DNA of 64,000 bases from Biscogniauxia marginata (Eukaryota > Ascomycota > Sordariomycetes > Xylariales > Xylariaceae), in the NCBI GenBank assembly GCA_022695795.1, contig MU404160.1:1-64000 (forward strand), in the 5' to 3' direction. The notes beneath the pieces were generated by a model, which ran no database searches, was not told the DNA's origin, and worked only from the letters and a program-made list of their open reading frames with translations. Both the position numbers and the translations under genes were made by a program. Of the stretch, positions 19,335 through 31,199 are shown piece by piece; within the stretch, counting starts at the first letter, position 1, and every line of letters begins with the position of its first letter.

Positions 19335-21550
19335 ATGTTCCGAAGCGCCCTCAGACAGTCCACGCGCGCCGTGAGCGCCATCTCTGCGTCGGGCAGAGTC
19401 GTTGCCGTAAGTTTGGTCCGGGTCCCATCGCAAATCGGTCCCAATTCCATCAGAAAACCTCAGCGACCGGCCCCGAAGCATCTCTGCACCACTCAGCACG
19501 CTCAATGGATGGGTTTGGAGCAATTTGCAGGTAGTCCGGGGTAGCTTGCAGAGCTCATGAGAAGCTTGCATAGCAATTAGAGGAGCTTTTTTTTTCTCAG
19601 CTCGGACGTTCGGCTAATTCTGGCTCTGAAGGCACGAAATGCCGCACCCGCCGCCATCAGCTTCCAGGCCCGGTCCTACGCCGCCGACGCGAAGGCCTCC
19701 CCCACCGAGGTCTCTTCGATCCTCGAGCAGAGAATCCGTGGTGTTGCGGAGGAGGCGAGTCTGGCTGAGACCGGTCGTGTCCTCTCTGTCGGGTATGTGG
19801 GGCAGCGAGATTTTATGTCCAGAGCCGCCGCAAAACATCACCACCCCTTAGGTCGCCGAGACTATTCCGACCAGCCAACATTGCACCCCAAAACTACTTG
19901 GATTCGCTTGGCTGACTTGGAAATTCTCCAGTGATGGTATCGCCCGTGTGCACGGCATGGCCAATGTCCAGGCCGAGGAACTTGTCGAGTACGTCGCCCC
20001 TCGTCGCCCGAGTCGAGGGGAACAATCAATTGGTTAACTACTTTGCAGGTTCGCTTCCGGTGTCAAGGGAATGTGCATGAACCTCGAGGCCGGCCAGGTC
20101 GGTGTTGTGCTTTTCGGTTCTGATCGTCTGGTCAAGGAGGGCGAAACCGTCAAGCGTACCGGAGAAATCGTGAGTTTGGGTCCATCCACGAAGGGTGGGG
20201 TGGATTTCGTGGATTTCGCAGCTGATCGTAGCTAGGTCGATGTCCCCGTCGGCCCTGAGCTTCTTGGCCGTGTCGTCGATGCCCTGGGTAACCCCATCGA
20301 TGGCAAGGGCCCCCTAGGCACCAAGGAGAAGCGTCGTGCCCAGTTGAAGGCCCCTGGTATCTTGCCCCGCCAATCCGTCAACCAACCTGTACAGACCGGC
20401 CTCAAGTCCATCGACGCCATGGTTCCCATCGGTCGTGGTCAGCGTGAGCTGATCATCGGTGATCGTCAGACCGGAAAGACCGCTGTCGCCCTAGATGCCA
20501 TGCTGAATCAGAAGCGGTGGAATAACAGCAACGACGAGACCAAGAAGCTTTACTGTATCTACGTCGCCGTCGGTCAGAAACGATCTACTGTTGCCCAGCT
20601 TGTCAAGACTCTCGAGGAGAACGACGCCATGAAGTACTCTATCGTTGTCGCTGCTACGGCTTCTGAGGCCGCGCCTCTGCAGTACATTGCTCCCTTCACC
20701 GGTGCCTCGATCGGCGAGTGGTTCCGTGACAATGGCAAGCACTCTCTTGTCATCTACGATGATCTGTCCAAGCAGGCCGTCGCTTACCGTCAGATGTCTC
20801 TTCTGCTGCGTCGTCCTCCCGGACGTGAGGCCTACCCCGGTGATGTCTTCTACCTGCACTCGCGTCTGCTGGAGCGTGCTGCCAAGATGAACAACAAGCT
20901 TGGTGGTGGGTCCATGACTGCCCTGCCCATCATTGAGACCCAGGGTGGTGATGTGTCTGCCTATATTCCTACCAACGTCATCTCCATTACCGACGGCCAG
21001 ATCTTCTTGGAGTCCGAATTGTTCTACAAGGGTGTCCGACCTGCTATCAACGTCGGTCTGTCCGTGTCTCGTGTCGGTTCCGCTGCCCAGCTTAAGGCCA
21101 TGAAGCAAGTCGCAGGTTCGCTGAAGCTCTTCTTGGCCCAATACCGTGAAGTCGCTGCTTTCGCCCAGTTCGGTTCCGACTTGGATGCTGCCACCAAGCA
21201 GACCCTGAACCGTGGTGAGCGTGTAAGTGTTAAATTGTTCTATTATTATGAGACTGAGATGATGCTAATCAAATGTTGTGCTGCAGTTGACCGAGCTTCT
21301 GAAGCAGAAGCAGTACTCGCCCATGGCCGTCAACGAGATGGTTCCCCTCATCTACGCCGGTGTCAACGGTTTCCTGGACCAGGTTCCCGTAGCCAAGATC
21401 CTCCAGTGGGAGGCTGACTTCCTGGCTCACCTGAAGACGAACGAGACTGACCTACTTGCGACGATCGACAAGGAGGGTGCGCTGAGCAAGGACCTTGAGC
21501 AGAGACTAAAGGATGTGATCACTACCTTCACCAAGAGCTTCATCTCGTAA
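19335..21550 (+). CDS. atp1: Mitochondrial F1F0 ATP synthase subunit alpha (553 aa)
   Basis: Alpha subunit of the F1 head of ATP synthase, which binds nucleotide at non-catalytic sites in the mitochondrial matrix. Six exons: 19335-19406, 19632-19792, 19932-19988, 20049-20169, 20236-21222 and 21287-21550, giving 553 aa. The first about 40 residues ([20 protein letters not shown] onward) form a mitochondrial presequence, and [20 protein letters not shown] starts the mature protein. The Walker A motif GDRQTGKT is at about 212, and the ATP synthase alpha/beta signature [10 protein letters not shown] is at about 406. The first intron is unusually long (225 nt). Its acceptor at CTGAAG before 19632 is chosen because it gives VVAARNAAPA, as I recall for the Neurospora protein. 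The other introns are 60-139 nt. Confidence 0.97.
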
Positions 21551-22193
21551 TCGGATTAGTAGAAAGCATCGTTGTGGGACTTGTCTATACCTGAATGGTC
21601 CAAGTTGATGGATCTTGTTTCTTTTGGAGGCGACGAGCGTCTATGGGTCCTGAATTAGTGAGGATAACGGGCTAGGGGCGGGAAGTTCTCCATTCCCAGC
21701 CCTTGTAAAATAGAGGCAAAAACTCAAGATGACTAGATTCCCTTTCGTGAAGCGAACGTGACATGAAATAATGTGTGAGTTAATAATGCCGTGAAGCGTA
21801 AAAATGATATTTGTTGTATAAAATCCCACCTACCTATTTGCGTATACCTAGTACCTACCTACCTAAGGTAGGCACAGTACCTAAAGAGCTGTTTCGATAA
21901 GAGCTTATAGCTCCAATCATACGATTAGGTAGTGGCTGTGGTGTGCTAGTGACATCATTATTCCCGTAACAAACTTATATAAGCATCAATGACATCAACT
22001 TCTCCCGAAATTTATATTTTCATAGATCCGTTCCTTTTATCGATTGGTATTGTGATGAAGTAAAGAGCAAACCCCGCTATCTTTAGACGAACCCCCTCGC
22101 AGATCTGAAACAAAGTTCCCTTGCCTGCCCGACTACGGTCGAAGTTCTATATAACGAAAAGAAGGAAAAAGGGAAAGAAGCAACAGGAGTCCA
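21551..22193. other. Intergenic region, no supported gene
   Basis: About 640 bp between two plus-strand genes. It contains a cluster of TACCTAGTACC/CCTAAGGTA motifs at about 21828-21885. No coding signal. Confidence 0.5.
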
Positions 22194-23619
22194 ATGAGTA
22201 CCCAAGACGGCGACATGTCGCCTGCTACACGCGAGATACTCAGCAAGGTGCGCCAGATGGTGCCGCCGATGCTGGAGAAGTTCCACAAGGGTGCGGTTTT
22301 TTTCGTTCGAGTTTTTGTATTCATCTCCCTTCCTACGCACACTCTCTATACTGCGTTCGTTCGTTCGTTCATCAGTGGCTTCGAGACGAGCTGCGAGGGG
22401 ATGGAAAAGGGGAGGAGATGGGGCGAACAAAATAACAGACAGAGCTGATGTTTATCGATCTGGCTCTTAGGTCAATTGGGTCGCGTGGCCGTCATCGGCG
22501 GCAGCGAGGACTACACGGGCGCGCCGTACTTCTCCGCCATGGCGAGCGCGCGCCTCGGCTGCGACATGGTGCGTTATCTTTGCTTCCTTTCACACACCAT
22601 ATACCAAGTAGGTGGGCTAATACCGAAATATACATGTGTAGTCCCACGTCATATGCACCCCCGCCGCCGCTGCCGTGATCAAGACGTATAGCCCTAACCT
22701 GATGGTCCACCCGCTCATGCGACAATCTCCTCTCCCTTCGCTATCGAACCAGACTTCTTCCTCCGAAGACACGGACCCGGCACATATCTCCCGCCGCATC
22801 ATCAACCTGCTCCCGCGCCTGCACGTCCTCGTCGTGGGACCGGGACTCGGCCGCGACCCGCTCATGCAGGACACGGTGGCCCGGGTCCTGGCCGCGGCCC
22901 GCGAGCGCCGCATGCCCGCCGTCATGGATGCGGACGCGCTCGCGCTCGTGCTGTCGCGCCCCGAGCTCGTCATGGGCTGGCGTGAGGTCGTGCTCACGCC
23001 CAACGTGGTCGAGTTCGGGAGGCTGTGGAAGGGCATCGTCGCCGATGGCGGCCATGGCGGCAACGTTTCCGAGGATAATGAGGCCGCGAGGGTGGAGAAG
23101 CTGAGTAGGGCGCTCGGCGGCGTGACGATTGTGCAGAAGGGCGCGAGAGACCTGATTAGCAATGGGGATTCGACGCTCGTCGTCGACCTCCCCGGGGGCT
23201 TGAAGAGGAGCGGCGGGCAGGGCGATACGCTGACCGGGAGTATTGCTACGTTCCTCGGCTGGCGGAAGGCGTACCTCGATGGGCTGTGGGAGCACGGCGG
23301 GAAGCTGGGAGAGGAGGAGTTGTTAGGCCTAGCAGCTTTTGGGGGCGCCGCGGTTACGAGGGTGAGATGTTCTTTCTTTCCTTTTCCTTTTCCTTTTTCT
23401 TTTAGTTATTGAGATCTCTATCATGATCTTGACAGTTAGGTCTCTCTTGGATGTCTTCTGAGAGGGGAAAATAGTAAGAGTGACGATGTTTGTTAACCTT
23501 GCTTATAGGAATGTTCTCGTCTCGCCTTCGAGCAGAAGGGGAGGAGTCTGCAGGCTAGCGACCTAACCGAACAGGTCAATATCGCGTTCTTGAACTTGAT
23601 CGGTGAGCCGGATAGGTAA
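22194..23619 (+). CDS. ATP-dependent NAD(P)H-hydrate dehydratase (341 aa)
   Basis: Metabolite-repair enzyme (CARKD/YjeF C-terminal family) that uses ATP to dehydrate the S form of damaged NADH or NADPH hydrate back to the cofactor. Exons are 22194-22290, 22471-22568, 22642-23361 and 23509-23619, giving 341 aa. Family marks in order: [20 protein letters not shown] near residue 35, [34 protein letters not shown] (ATP loop), [21 protein letters not shown], and the [17 protein letters not shown] motif carrying the catalytic Asp. The last exon ends at TAA inside a GGTAAGT, so it could be read as another donor. Splicing there to the nearest downstream acceptor gives a stop at once, and the protein hardly changes. 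Confidence 0.92.
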
Positions 23620-26600
23620 GTATCAATATCATTTCTGTCATATTTTTTCTCTTTCAGTCACTGCCCTACAGTTATTTGCATCACAATACTCTTATCATGT
23701 GGAAGACTTTAGACAGTTGTCATTTGATATGGTACGTGGCGGGGAATCTTCCAACTGCTAACGAGTTGCAGCTAGAACAACACAGGATCAAAGGACAGCA
23801 GCAGGAATAGAATATTCTAGATTGTAAGTTTGGCGTGGGAGTATTACAAACCTTCCCTGCTTATAAAACGGATGCTAGGGACTGTTGAAAGTGATATATG
23901 ACGAAAAATAAGAATGAATAATGAATAAACCAATACCTAAGGTAAAAACAAAAGTAAAGCATGGCTAGAGGACTCGTTCTTACAACCCCTTTTCTCTATG
24001 GTATGTAAATGTGCATCCAGTATGACGAGTTTTTGGCGACGATATAATGAGAATACCTCACTTGCCATAAGTGTATAAGATGATTTTTAAATAAGGCCTC
24101 CCGTACTTATTATCTACACGCCTACCTTTCTTAGAATGAGTAAGGGAATTAAAAAAGATAAAGTACACGTTTTTTTATTTTGTAGGTATTACATAGTAAG
24201 TCACAAAATAATTTATTATTTACTAGGTACTAAGTAGATAAATAAACACTGAAAACAAATATAAATAGAAAAGGAGAAGGAAAAAGATAAGCTCGAAACT
24301 AAATCTATACTTGGTAGTTTATATTAATATGAACTCATTATCTATATTTAATAAATGAAATATAATATAAAATGATAAATAACAATAGACTGTCTGGGTA
24401 TATGTAAGTCGTCATTCATTTTAGTTACAAAAATGGGTAAAATCCCTGTGGGGAGGTTAGGATCTCGATCGTTCGACACATTCAGATTCTCCAGCCGGGG
24501 CCGAGCATTTATTTCATCATCGTTCAACCAGCATATAATGAGATGTTTCTCGCAATTCGGGGACGAAACAATCCACTCAGCATATCAGTCGGTCTCCTTG
24601 GACAGCCCATGAGTTAGGTCGCCATTTCCCCCGTAGCGCACGCGTATTATGGACATAATCAAAGCCGATCTGGGGCCAGCGATTAGGCAAGAGAAAAAGA
24701 AAAGGTTTAGGGGAGAAGCAGAAATGGGATTCAGTTCGTTAGATTGACTTGGAGGCATACGAGCGCGTTCAACATATATTCCCATGTTTGGAGAGCCTAA
24801 TCCATATAATAGGAGAGCTCGGAACGTTGCTCAATAGTAAAGGAGAGAGGAGAAGGGATGTGTTGTGGAACCTTGTTTGCCTCCCTTCTCATGTTTTGCA
24901 GCATTAAAGAGAAGAAGAAAAAATAAAACTCCTACTATTCCTTAGCATTCCTACCCGAGGATTACTTCGCCGAGTGGCCGAGTGGCCGAATGAATGCCTT
25001 TAACAAACCTCACACCTACCTCTTTGCCTAGGAGTACCGCCGTGTAGAATAGATTCACGTCGGAGAGGGGGGATGGGGAGAAGCTCATGCCGGACCATAA
25101 CATTATTTAAGGTGCTGATGTCTCAGACAAATACTCATATGATGTTATGATGCAACGACGAAGAACTCATGGGGTCAGTGGATATTGTAACGCTTAGTTG
25201 GGCGGGCCTAGAGTTTTATGCTTCATCGGGGATGCAACAACCAGAAGAAGGAAGACATACATAAACCGAGACCATTCGTCATCCGTTTCACATTGTATTC
25301 GAGGCAGCTGATCATCGTTGCTGTTCATGTTGATTCTGATTTTGTTAGTGGCTTCAGTGCCGTCTGCCGTGTTTGTGTGCTGCCGTGATCGCTGATAATT
25401 CGGGCATTAGTAACATTTGCGTGCTTATTGCTACAGTTCTTCGGGGTGGTTGATGCAACTGGTGATTTTGACTTATAAAATACTTGCCATGCAGACCCCA
25501 GAGTTTTGGGGTCTGAGCTTCCATACGGGCAGAATCTTGCATTGTCGATTTCAAGTCGGATCAGCGGGACCTCACAGGGTAGGGGGGGGATAACAATTAT
25601 GCTAGTCGTAGGGGGAGCCAAGGACAATATGATTGCAGTTTGGTTAACACATGCCGTTAATACGTAAGGACCGGTAGGTTAGGTCGACTAGCCATCATAT
25701 TTGAGGTTAGAGATGCAACTTTCACGCCTCAGTCACTAGAATTATGCGACCGTCCGCGAACGGTAGGGCAAGCAGATGCTTGGACTAGGGGTTCTTAACA
25801 TATATTGCTGAATCCCGGTTGCGTCCAGTCAAGGCTGCTTAAGGTAGACACATGTATGTATGTAAGTGTATATGTTATGCATGGTGTGTGTATGTCGACA
25901 TCCAGCGGCTCGGCCCACTCGCTTCTGTCCGAGATCCATTGGTTGGTACACAGCAGGCTCCCGTGCACTTAAGACACATTACCGGATCGGTACGACATGG
26001 AATACGTGACAATTTCAGCGGGTGTACAATATTTACCAGCCGGCCTATTCGGTCGTGAAGCCCGACGGGCACATAATCCGTGTTCTGTCCGCGCCACGAC
26101 GATGGTGTGTAGACTCAGTGATTGGCTGGTATTCTCCTACCAAAATAATTTTTTAGCCCCTATGTTATATATACAATATTTTGGACTCGAATCTTCTTTA
26201 CCTTTGATATATTATTTATCACGAATATGGTGAAGGTCGGTGTCTGACAAATTGGAAATATGACTAGGAATAATCTCGGTCTTCGAGGAACAGAGCTACC
26301 TATCTGTCGTTGAATGCGATACAAGCTTCAATGGCGTGTTTCGTGGTCTTAAACCGCTTACTTCGCATAACCTGGTAGTATTAGTAGACTCGGACCATTT
26401 GTTTAGCCGGCGTGATGCTCACTGGGTACCTACAGCTGGGAAGAGCATAAGACTATGATGTTCGAATGAGGAGGCCACTAATAATAACTAAGATAGGTAG
26501 TCGTTTTCATGGGCTGGACTTTTGAAATAAGCAAAGAGAGGACGATATCTGGACTATTACATGCATGTGAGATGTACCTTACTTGGTACCTACCTCTTAC

Positions 26601-29237
26601 TACACTAGTCAGTGTAGAGCCACGGCATGTTGGCCTACACTTATGGTCGTCGAAGCCGAGCAAATGATTGGTAGGAATTAGAGGTCTCCAGCGAAGTCGA
26701 AGCGTGGCATATGCACAAGCAATTCAGACAGGCATAAAACCAGAACGCCAACAAAGAAAAGAGTTCATTCTGTCGAGTAGGTAGTTCTTACACCTCGGAC
26801 GTTCGGCGACCTTTGTGCATACCTCGGAACCTGACAGGCCAAATTGGTAAACGGCCGCATGCTACCTGCGTATGTGGGAGCAAGAAAGGGGCAGGTTCTG
26901 GCGCCGGCGACGATCAGAAGAAGCAAAATACTGCTCTGGAGGGATATCTGAAGGGATATAGTAGATGAACCATGAACTAGATAAGCTGAGCTTTGAGACA
27001 AATAGTAGTTTCGCGGACAAGGTAGGCTGGGAAGCATCTATAGGTAGCTAGATTCGAGCTAGGTGCTGCATCCTATAACGTAAAGGGACTGAGCTCTTCA
27101 AATAGTCAATGGAATGGCGGTATATATGGAGGAATGGTGTTAGAGGAGGTTGGATGAAGCGAAGGAAGATGGATACTGTACATGTACGTATTTAGTAGCT
27201 GAATTGACAGGTAGAACTTGAAGTAATTTGAAGGGACTAACAGGTGTATTGTAGAGTATGCAAAGTAGATATGTACTGTACGGTTTATAGCGCTCACCTT
27301 TTTTACTACCCCGCTAAGCTTGGTTGGACTTAGTGGCCTTTCTACGCCAGCTTCTCGTCGCTCATTGGCCTGGACTGGGAGCACTTGCGGCACTAGGAGG
27401 CCCTATACTGTGGAACCCGTATGGTTCGAAATGAACGTCTTTCTTTGCTTTTGGACCCTTAGGCGAGCCTGGTCGGTACATGTAGACTAAGGATTTGCTT
27501 CTCTCGAATCCCTCACTTCTCTTAGTGCTTGGAACCCTGGATGATCTCTACCCGGAGATGACAACCGGAAGGGACACGCCATACATGTATGATCTAAACC
27601 GATAAAACTAAAATATCTAGAGTAGTACCTAAGGTACTTTTCCTATCTGATCTGCCCCCGACTTTGGTGACAATCAAACATCGGAAAATCACAATTACTT
27701 TGGGTAGTCCTACCAAATGTATGGAATGCAGAGGTCAAATTGGAGATTCATACATGTATTGGTGTAACTGACAATCTATTATACTTTAACGCGGTATGTA
27801 TGATTAATCATCTTCCTATATGTACCTACCTTCGCATTCTGTGTCTACATGTACCTAAGTCAATGCACCTAACGGAAAAGGAAAAAGAACACAAGGAAAG
27901 AAAAGGAGCGCCATTACACGAACGGGTCACCGGGGTTTCCCTAATACGTATTGGCATGTATTGTACATACTACTTACGGTTTACTACCTGACTGTACCGA
28001 CGAAGCTAAAGTGGAACTCACTGTCTTTGTCGATTGTTAGCAGCCACAACTCACATTCCTAAACAGACCAGTTGACAGCCATTTCAACCAATTGCATTGT
28101 AAGGCACTCTCCACCCCCGGCCTGTCAATCGTGCACCAAACCCCAAACACCAACATCCTCGAGATTCGAATTCCATGGCCCTTTCTTTCATGGACAAGCC
28201 CGCCTGACATCATCTGTTTTGTATTAAACGACATACAATTTCAATCTTATCAACAACTCGGTCCTCGAGATTCATTCCCGGTAAATCTATCCCCGTCCTC
28301 TCCTCCTCCTCCTCCTCCTCCTCCTCCTCCTCCTCCTCCTCCTCCTCCTCCTCCTCCTCCTCCTCTTCCTCTACCACTATCACCACTGCCAATATTCCCC
28401 CCGCCACCCGCCGCGCTTGGCCTAACCTACCGGGTTACGTTATTGAGTCGCCTGTGCCGTCGGCTGATCCGTACGTGCACACCATTACCAAGATCGCAAG
28501 CCCTGCCTCAAGCCACCGACAGGATTTAAACGGCCCCAGACGCCACCCGAGCAGTGTCGTCCGAGACCATATCGAGCTATCCCTGCGCCTATCGTTCCAG
28601 CCGCATGAGACACACCACCCTCCTCTTAGAGATCTTTGCATATAACCATAATCGACAATCCATATATTGAGCTTGGGAGTAGAGAGACACGGTGGCAGCA
28701 CCGTCTGTTATTGCTTGTGTCATCTACCCTTCCTCGGCCACCCCCTCAAAGGGTGTTTGACATCTCTCGACCCTCTCCTGCTGTGCCACCTAGTACCAGA
28801 ACTCGGCGCTGTCGGCTGTGTAATGGCACTCCTACAACCCTCGATATGATCTGTACGGCATCTCTCTCCCACTTGTAGTACACGGGCTCCAAGTTTAACC
28901 CTTTCTACCTGGAATACCCCTCGAGAATCGCGGATTCACTCTAGTTGACTGCGAACCCCCTTGAGCCCACCAATCAACTTCTAACCGGGATTTGTCGTCA
29001 TTCCCGTCGCCGCTCCTACAGACTATTCGTTCGTGGTAGTGGTTTTATATCGTTGCGTAGAGTAGTTTCTCTCGAGAATACTCATCATACCACAAACCAG
29101 CTCGGCGATTCCTGTATTTGAGGTATGGTCAATTACGGATCCTATCAATTGGAGATCCAAAAATGCATCCAATCAAAAAACTGACCTTTTAAGACCAAGA
29201 AAGCGATATCTGACACAGACTATCCTATCTTGACAAG
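23620..29237. other. 5.6-kb gene-poor region
   Basis: No supported gene. It holds an AT-rich block at about 24100-24420, a GTGGCCGA triplet-like tandem near 24972-24990, scattered TACCTAAGGTA-type motifs (for example 27625-27640) and a CTC/CCT microsatellite at 28296-28365. Short open frames such as 25325-25627 (minus) lack a usable ATG or domain. The last 300 bp are the promoter of the 653-aa gene. Confidence 0.45.
28296..28366. repeat. (CCT)n trinucleotide microsatellite
   Basis: About 70 bp of nearly perfect CCT/CTC repeat, followed by related CCTCTTCCT. The apparent poly-Pro and poly-Glu open frames over it are a by-product of the repeat. Confidence 0.9.
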
Positions 29238-31199
29238 ATGGTCAACGGGTTTGAGAAGCTCGAGAAGCTTTTCAGTGGTTCCAGAAAAAAGGAGCGAGGG
29301 CGGCGGAGACCAACGCACCAGAAGAAGGTATCGAATGTCCACCGACAACCCTACTCGAAGAATGGCCCCATCTTCCCATCTCCATCTTACCTCAGACCGA
29401 CGTCAATGCACATGACGCCTCGCCAAGAGCAAAGGGATAGATGGGAGAGTGAAAAAGGACGTTCCCAGAGCGTTCCTAACGCACAGGAAGAGGCACGAAG
29501 ATGTTCCTCAATAGGCTCAAGCATCACTATTGTGGACAACGCCCGTACATCCGGTGACCCAAATCGACCTACTAAACAGACCAGAGACTTGCATACGACT
29601 CCTGTACTGTCTCGCTTCCGATTTCCCGAGGATTCACTCTTCAAGAACGAAGAACCTGGGCGAATGTCTGGAGATACCACTCTTCGAGGTACTTCTTCAG
29701 AGGATTCGCCATGTAGTAACACAGCGCAGGCTACCGGAGAGCGAGGATTGCTTGACTGGACTCCTAAGCATATCTCTTTACTCTTCGACCCCCTTGACCT
29801 CGACATATCCTTCGGTAATCAGATAAAACATGTGGACGACACCGCAGAATCACTCTTATTGCCATCTCCCATTTTCATTTCTTCAACCCAGCTGGCGAGT
29901 GAGAACAATTCCGACAGGCATCATAATCCATCCACGCGCCCGTCATCCAGGCAAGTGGGAGATAGCTCAACACAGAAATTAACTCTTTTCCCAAGACAGA
30001 AATCGTTATCGCCATTCCACAGTCCATACATGGACTCTCCGCCAGCATCTGAAAGTGCGAGAGACACCACAACTGTCTCGCTTGAGCGGTCCATGTCGCT
30101 TAGCGCATTGTCCTCGCCACGTGCTGACCTCACACCACGAGCTTCCGTGGAAATAGCTCCGAGTGGCGATATGGAGGATACAATACACAAGCGAAGCGGT
30201 AGGGAGACATGGGGTAATCGTTCACAGGACCCTCGGGGCTCTAGCCATTCGCCAAATAGCCGCGATGGTATTCTACGATCTCGACTAGTGCGAAAGTCAG
30301 CTAGCATCGCGACCTTATCTATTGTAACGTCCCGTATAATAGATGACAACACACTCAAGGAGCCCACCTTCGACGATTTCTATGCCCTAAGCGATGATGA
30401 TATTGCAGAGAGTCGGCCAGTAACGCCAGCCCCCAACGTGTCCATTCCACCAACACCTCCGCCAAAGGACAACCCCATTTATCACGGAGAGAAGCAGTCC
30501 TATCAAGAGCCCTTAAAGACATCAAATGTGCAAAAACCTTCCTTCAACTCTGTATCAGGAGAGATAACTCCACCTTGTACACCGACAGATCCTCAGTTTC
30601 TTCCTTTGACTTACTCGCCGGCAAACCCACGAGACACTCTCGTCGCCATTCGAGCTGCAGAACTTGCTGCAAAATACAAATTCGCGGTGGTGTACGTGGT
30701 AAGCCTATGGCCGGGCAATGGAGGAAATTATCTGGATCCATCAAGACGTACTCTTTCGAGATCTTCGCCAGGTAAAGCCCACGGCCAGTATGCAATATGC
30801 CATGACCAAAATTCAAAAATAGCTGGTCGCTTGGTTGCCGCATATGGGCTGAATGAATTTCCCTCTCCTTTTGAAATAGTTACGGATACACACACGGATG
30901 CCTTAAATCGCAACGACTGGGTCGAATATCGCAATGATACCACAAGTTCTAACGATATTACCCGTGGATGGATCCGCCCATACCGTAGAGATCACGTCGC
31001 AATCTCTAGCCCAATTGGATCAGCGAAAAACTCGATTTACAATTGCCATGTGAATCGTGGTATTGTATTCGCTGCCTATGTCAAAAAGGCTTGCAATTCC
31101 ACAATACCAATGAAAAAATCACCACAGAGGGATACGATTCTTGAAAGACTTAACACCGACGCTAAAGCCCTCGTTGATGCCTTGATCGATGGTCCCTAG
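29238..31199 (+). CDS. Uncharacterised fungal protein with conserved C-terminal domain (653 aa)
   Basis: Intronless gene from ATG 29238 to TAG 31199. I do not recognise a named family. The first about 455 residues are low-complexity and disordered, rich in Ser, Pro, Thr and Arg, with many SP/TP sites and a basic start (FSGSRKKERGRRRP). The C-terminal about 190 residues look folded: RDTLVAIRAAELAAKYKFAV, then VYVVSLWPGNGG, GQYAICHDQ, IAGRLVAAYGLNEFPSPFE, and RGIVFAAYVKKA near the end. The alternation of helix and strand with a small-molecule-sensor look suggests a GAF- or PAS-like fold, but that is a guess. Neighbouring gaps of 5.6 kb and 3.9 kb isolate it from other genes. Confidence 0.75.
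   Translation: MVNGFEKLEKLFSGSRKKERGRRRPTHQKKVSNVHRQPYSKNGPIFPSPSYLRPTSMHMTPRQEQRDRWESEKGRSQSVPNAQEEARRCSSIGSSITIVDNARTSGDPNRPTKQTRDLHTTPVLSRFRFPEDSLFKNEEPGRMSGDTTLRGTSSEDSPCSNTAQATGERGLLDWTPKHISLLFDPLDLDISFGNQIKHVDDTAESLLLPSPIFISSTQLASENNSDRHHNPSTRPSSRQVGDSSTQKLTLFPRQKSLSPFHSPYMDSPPASESARDTTTVSLERSMSLSALSSPRADLTPRASVEIAPSGDMEDTIHKRSGRETWGNRSQDPRGSSHSPNSRDGILRSRLVRKSASIATLSIVTSRIIDDNTLKEPTFDDFYALSDDDIAESRPVTPAPNVSIPPTPPPKDNPIYHGEKQSYQEPLKTSNVQKPSFNSVSGEITPPCTPTDPQFLPLTYSPANPRDTLVAIRAAELAAKYKFAVVYVVSLWPGNGGNYLDPSRRTLSRSSPGKAHGQYAICHDQNSKIAGRLVAAYGLNEFPSPFEIVTDTHTDALNRNDWVEYRNDTTSSNDITRGWIRPYRRDHVAISSPIGSAKNSIYNCHVNRGIVFAAYVKKACNSTIPMKKSPQRDTILERLNTDAKALVDALIDGP

Noticed and set aside
24430..24510. 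tRNA-like look around GTTCGAC
   Set aside because: No A box at the right spacing and no acceptor-stem pairing.
25325..25627. 100-codon minus-strand frame in the gene desert
   Set aside because: Non-ATG start and no recognisable domain or splice context.
28210..28407. Poly-Glu / poly-Pro open frames
   Set aside because: They only translate the CCT/AGG microsatellite.
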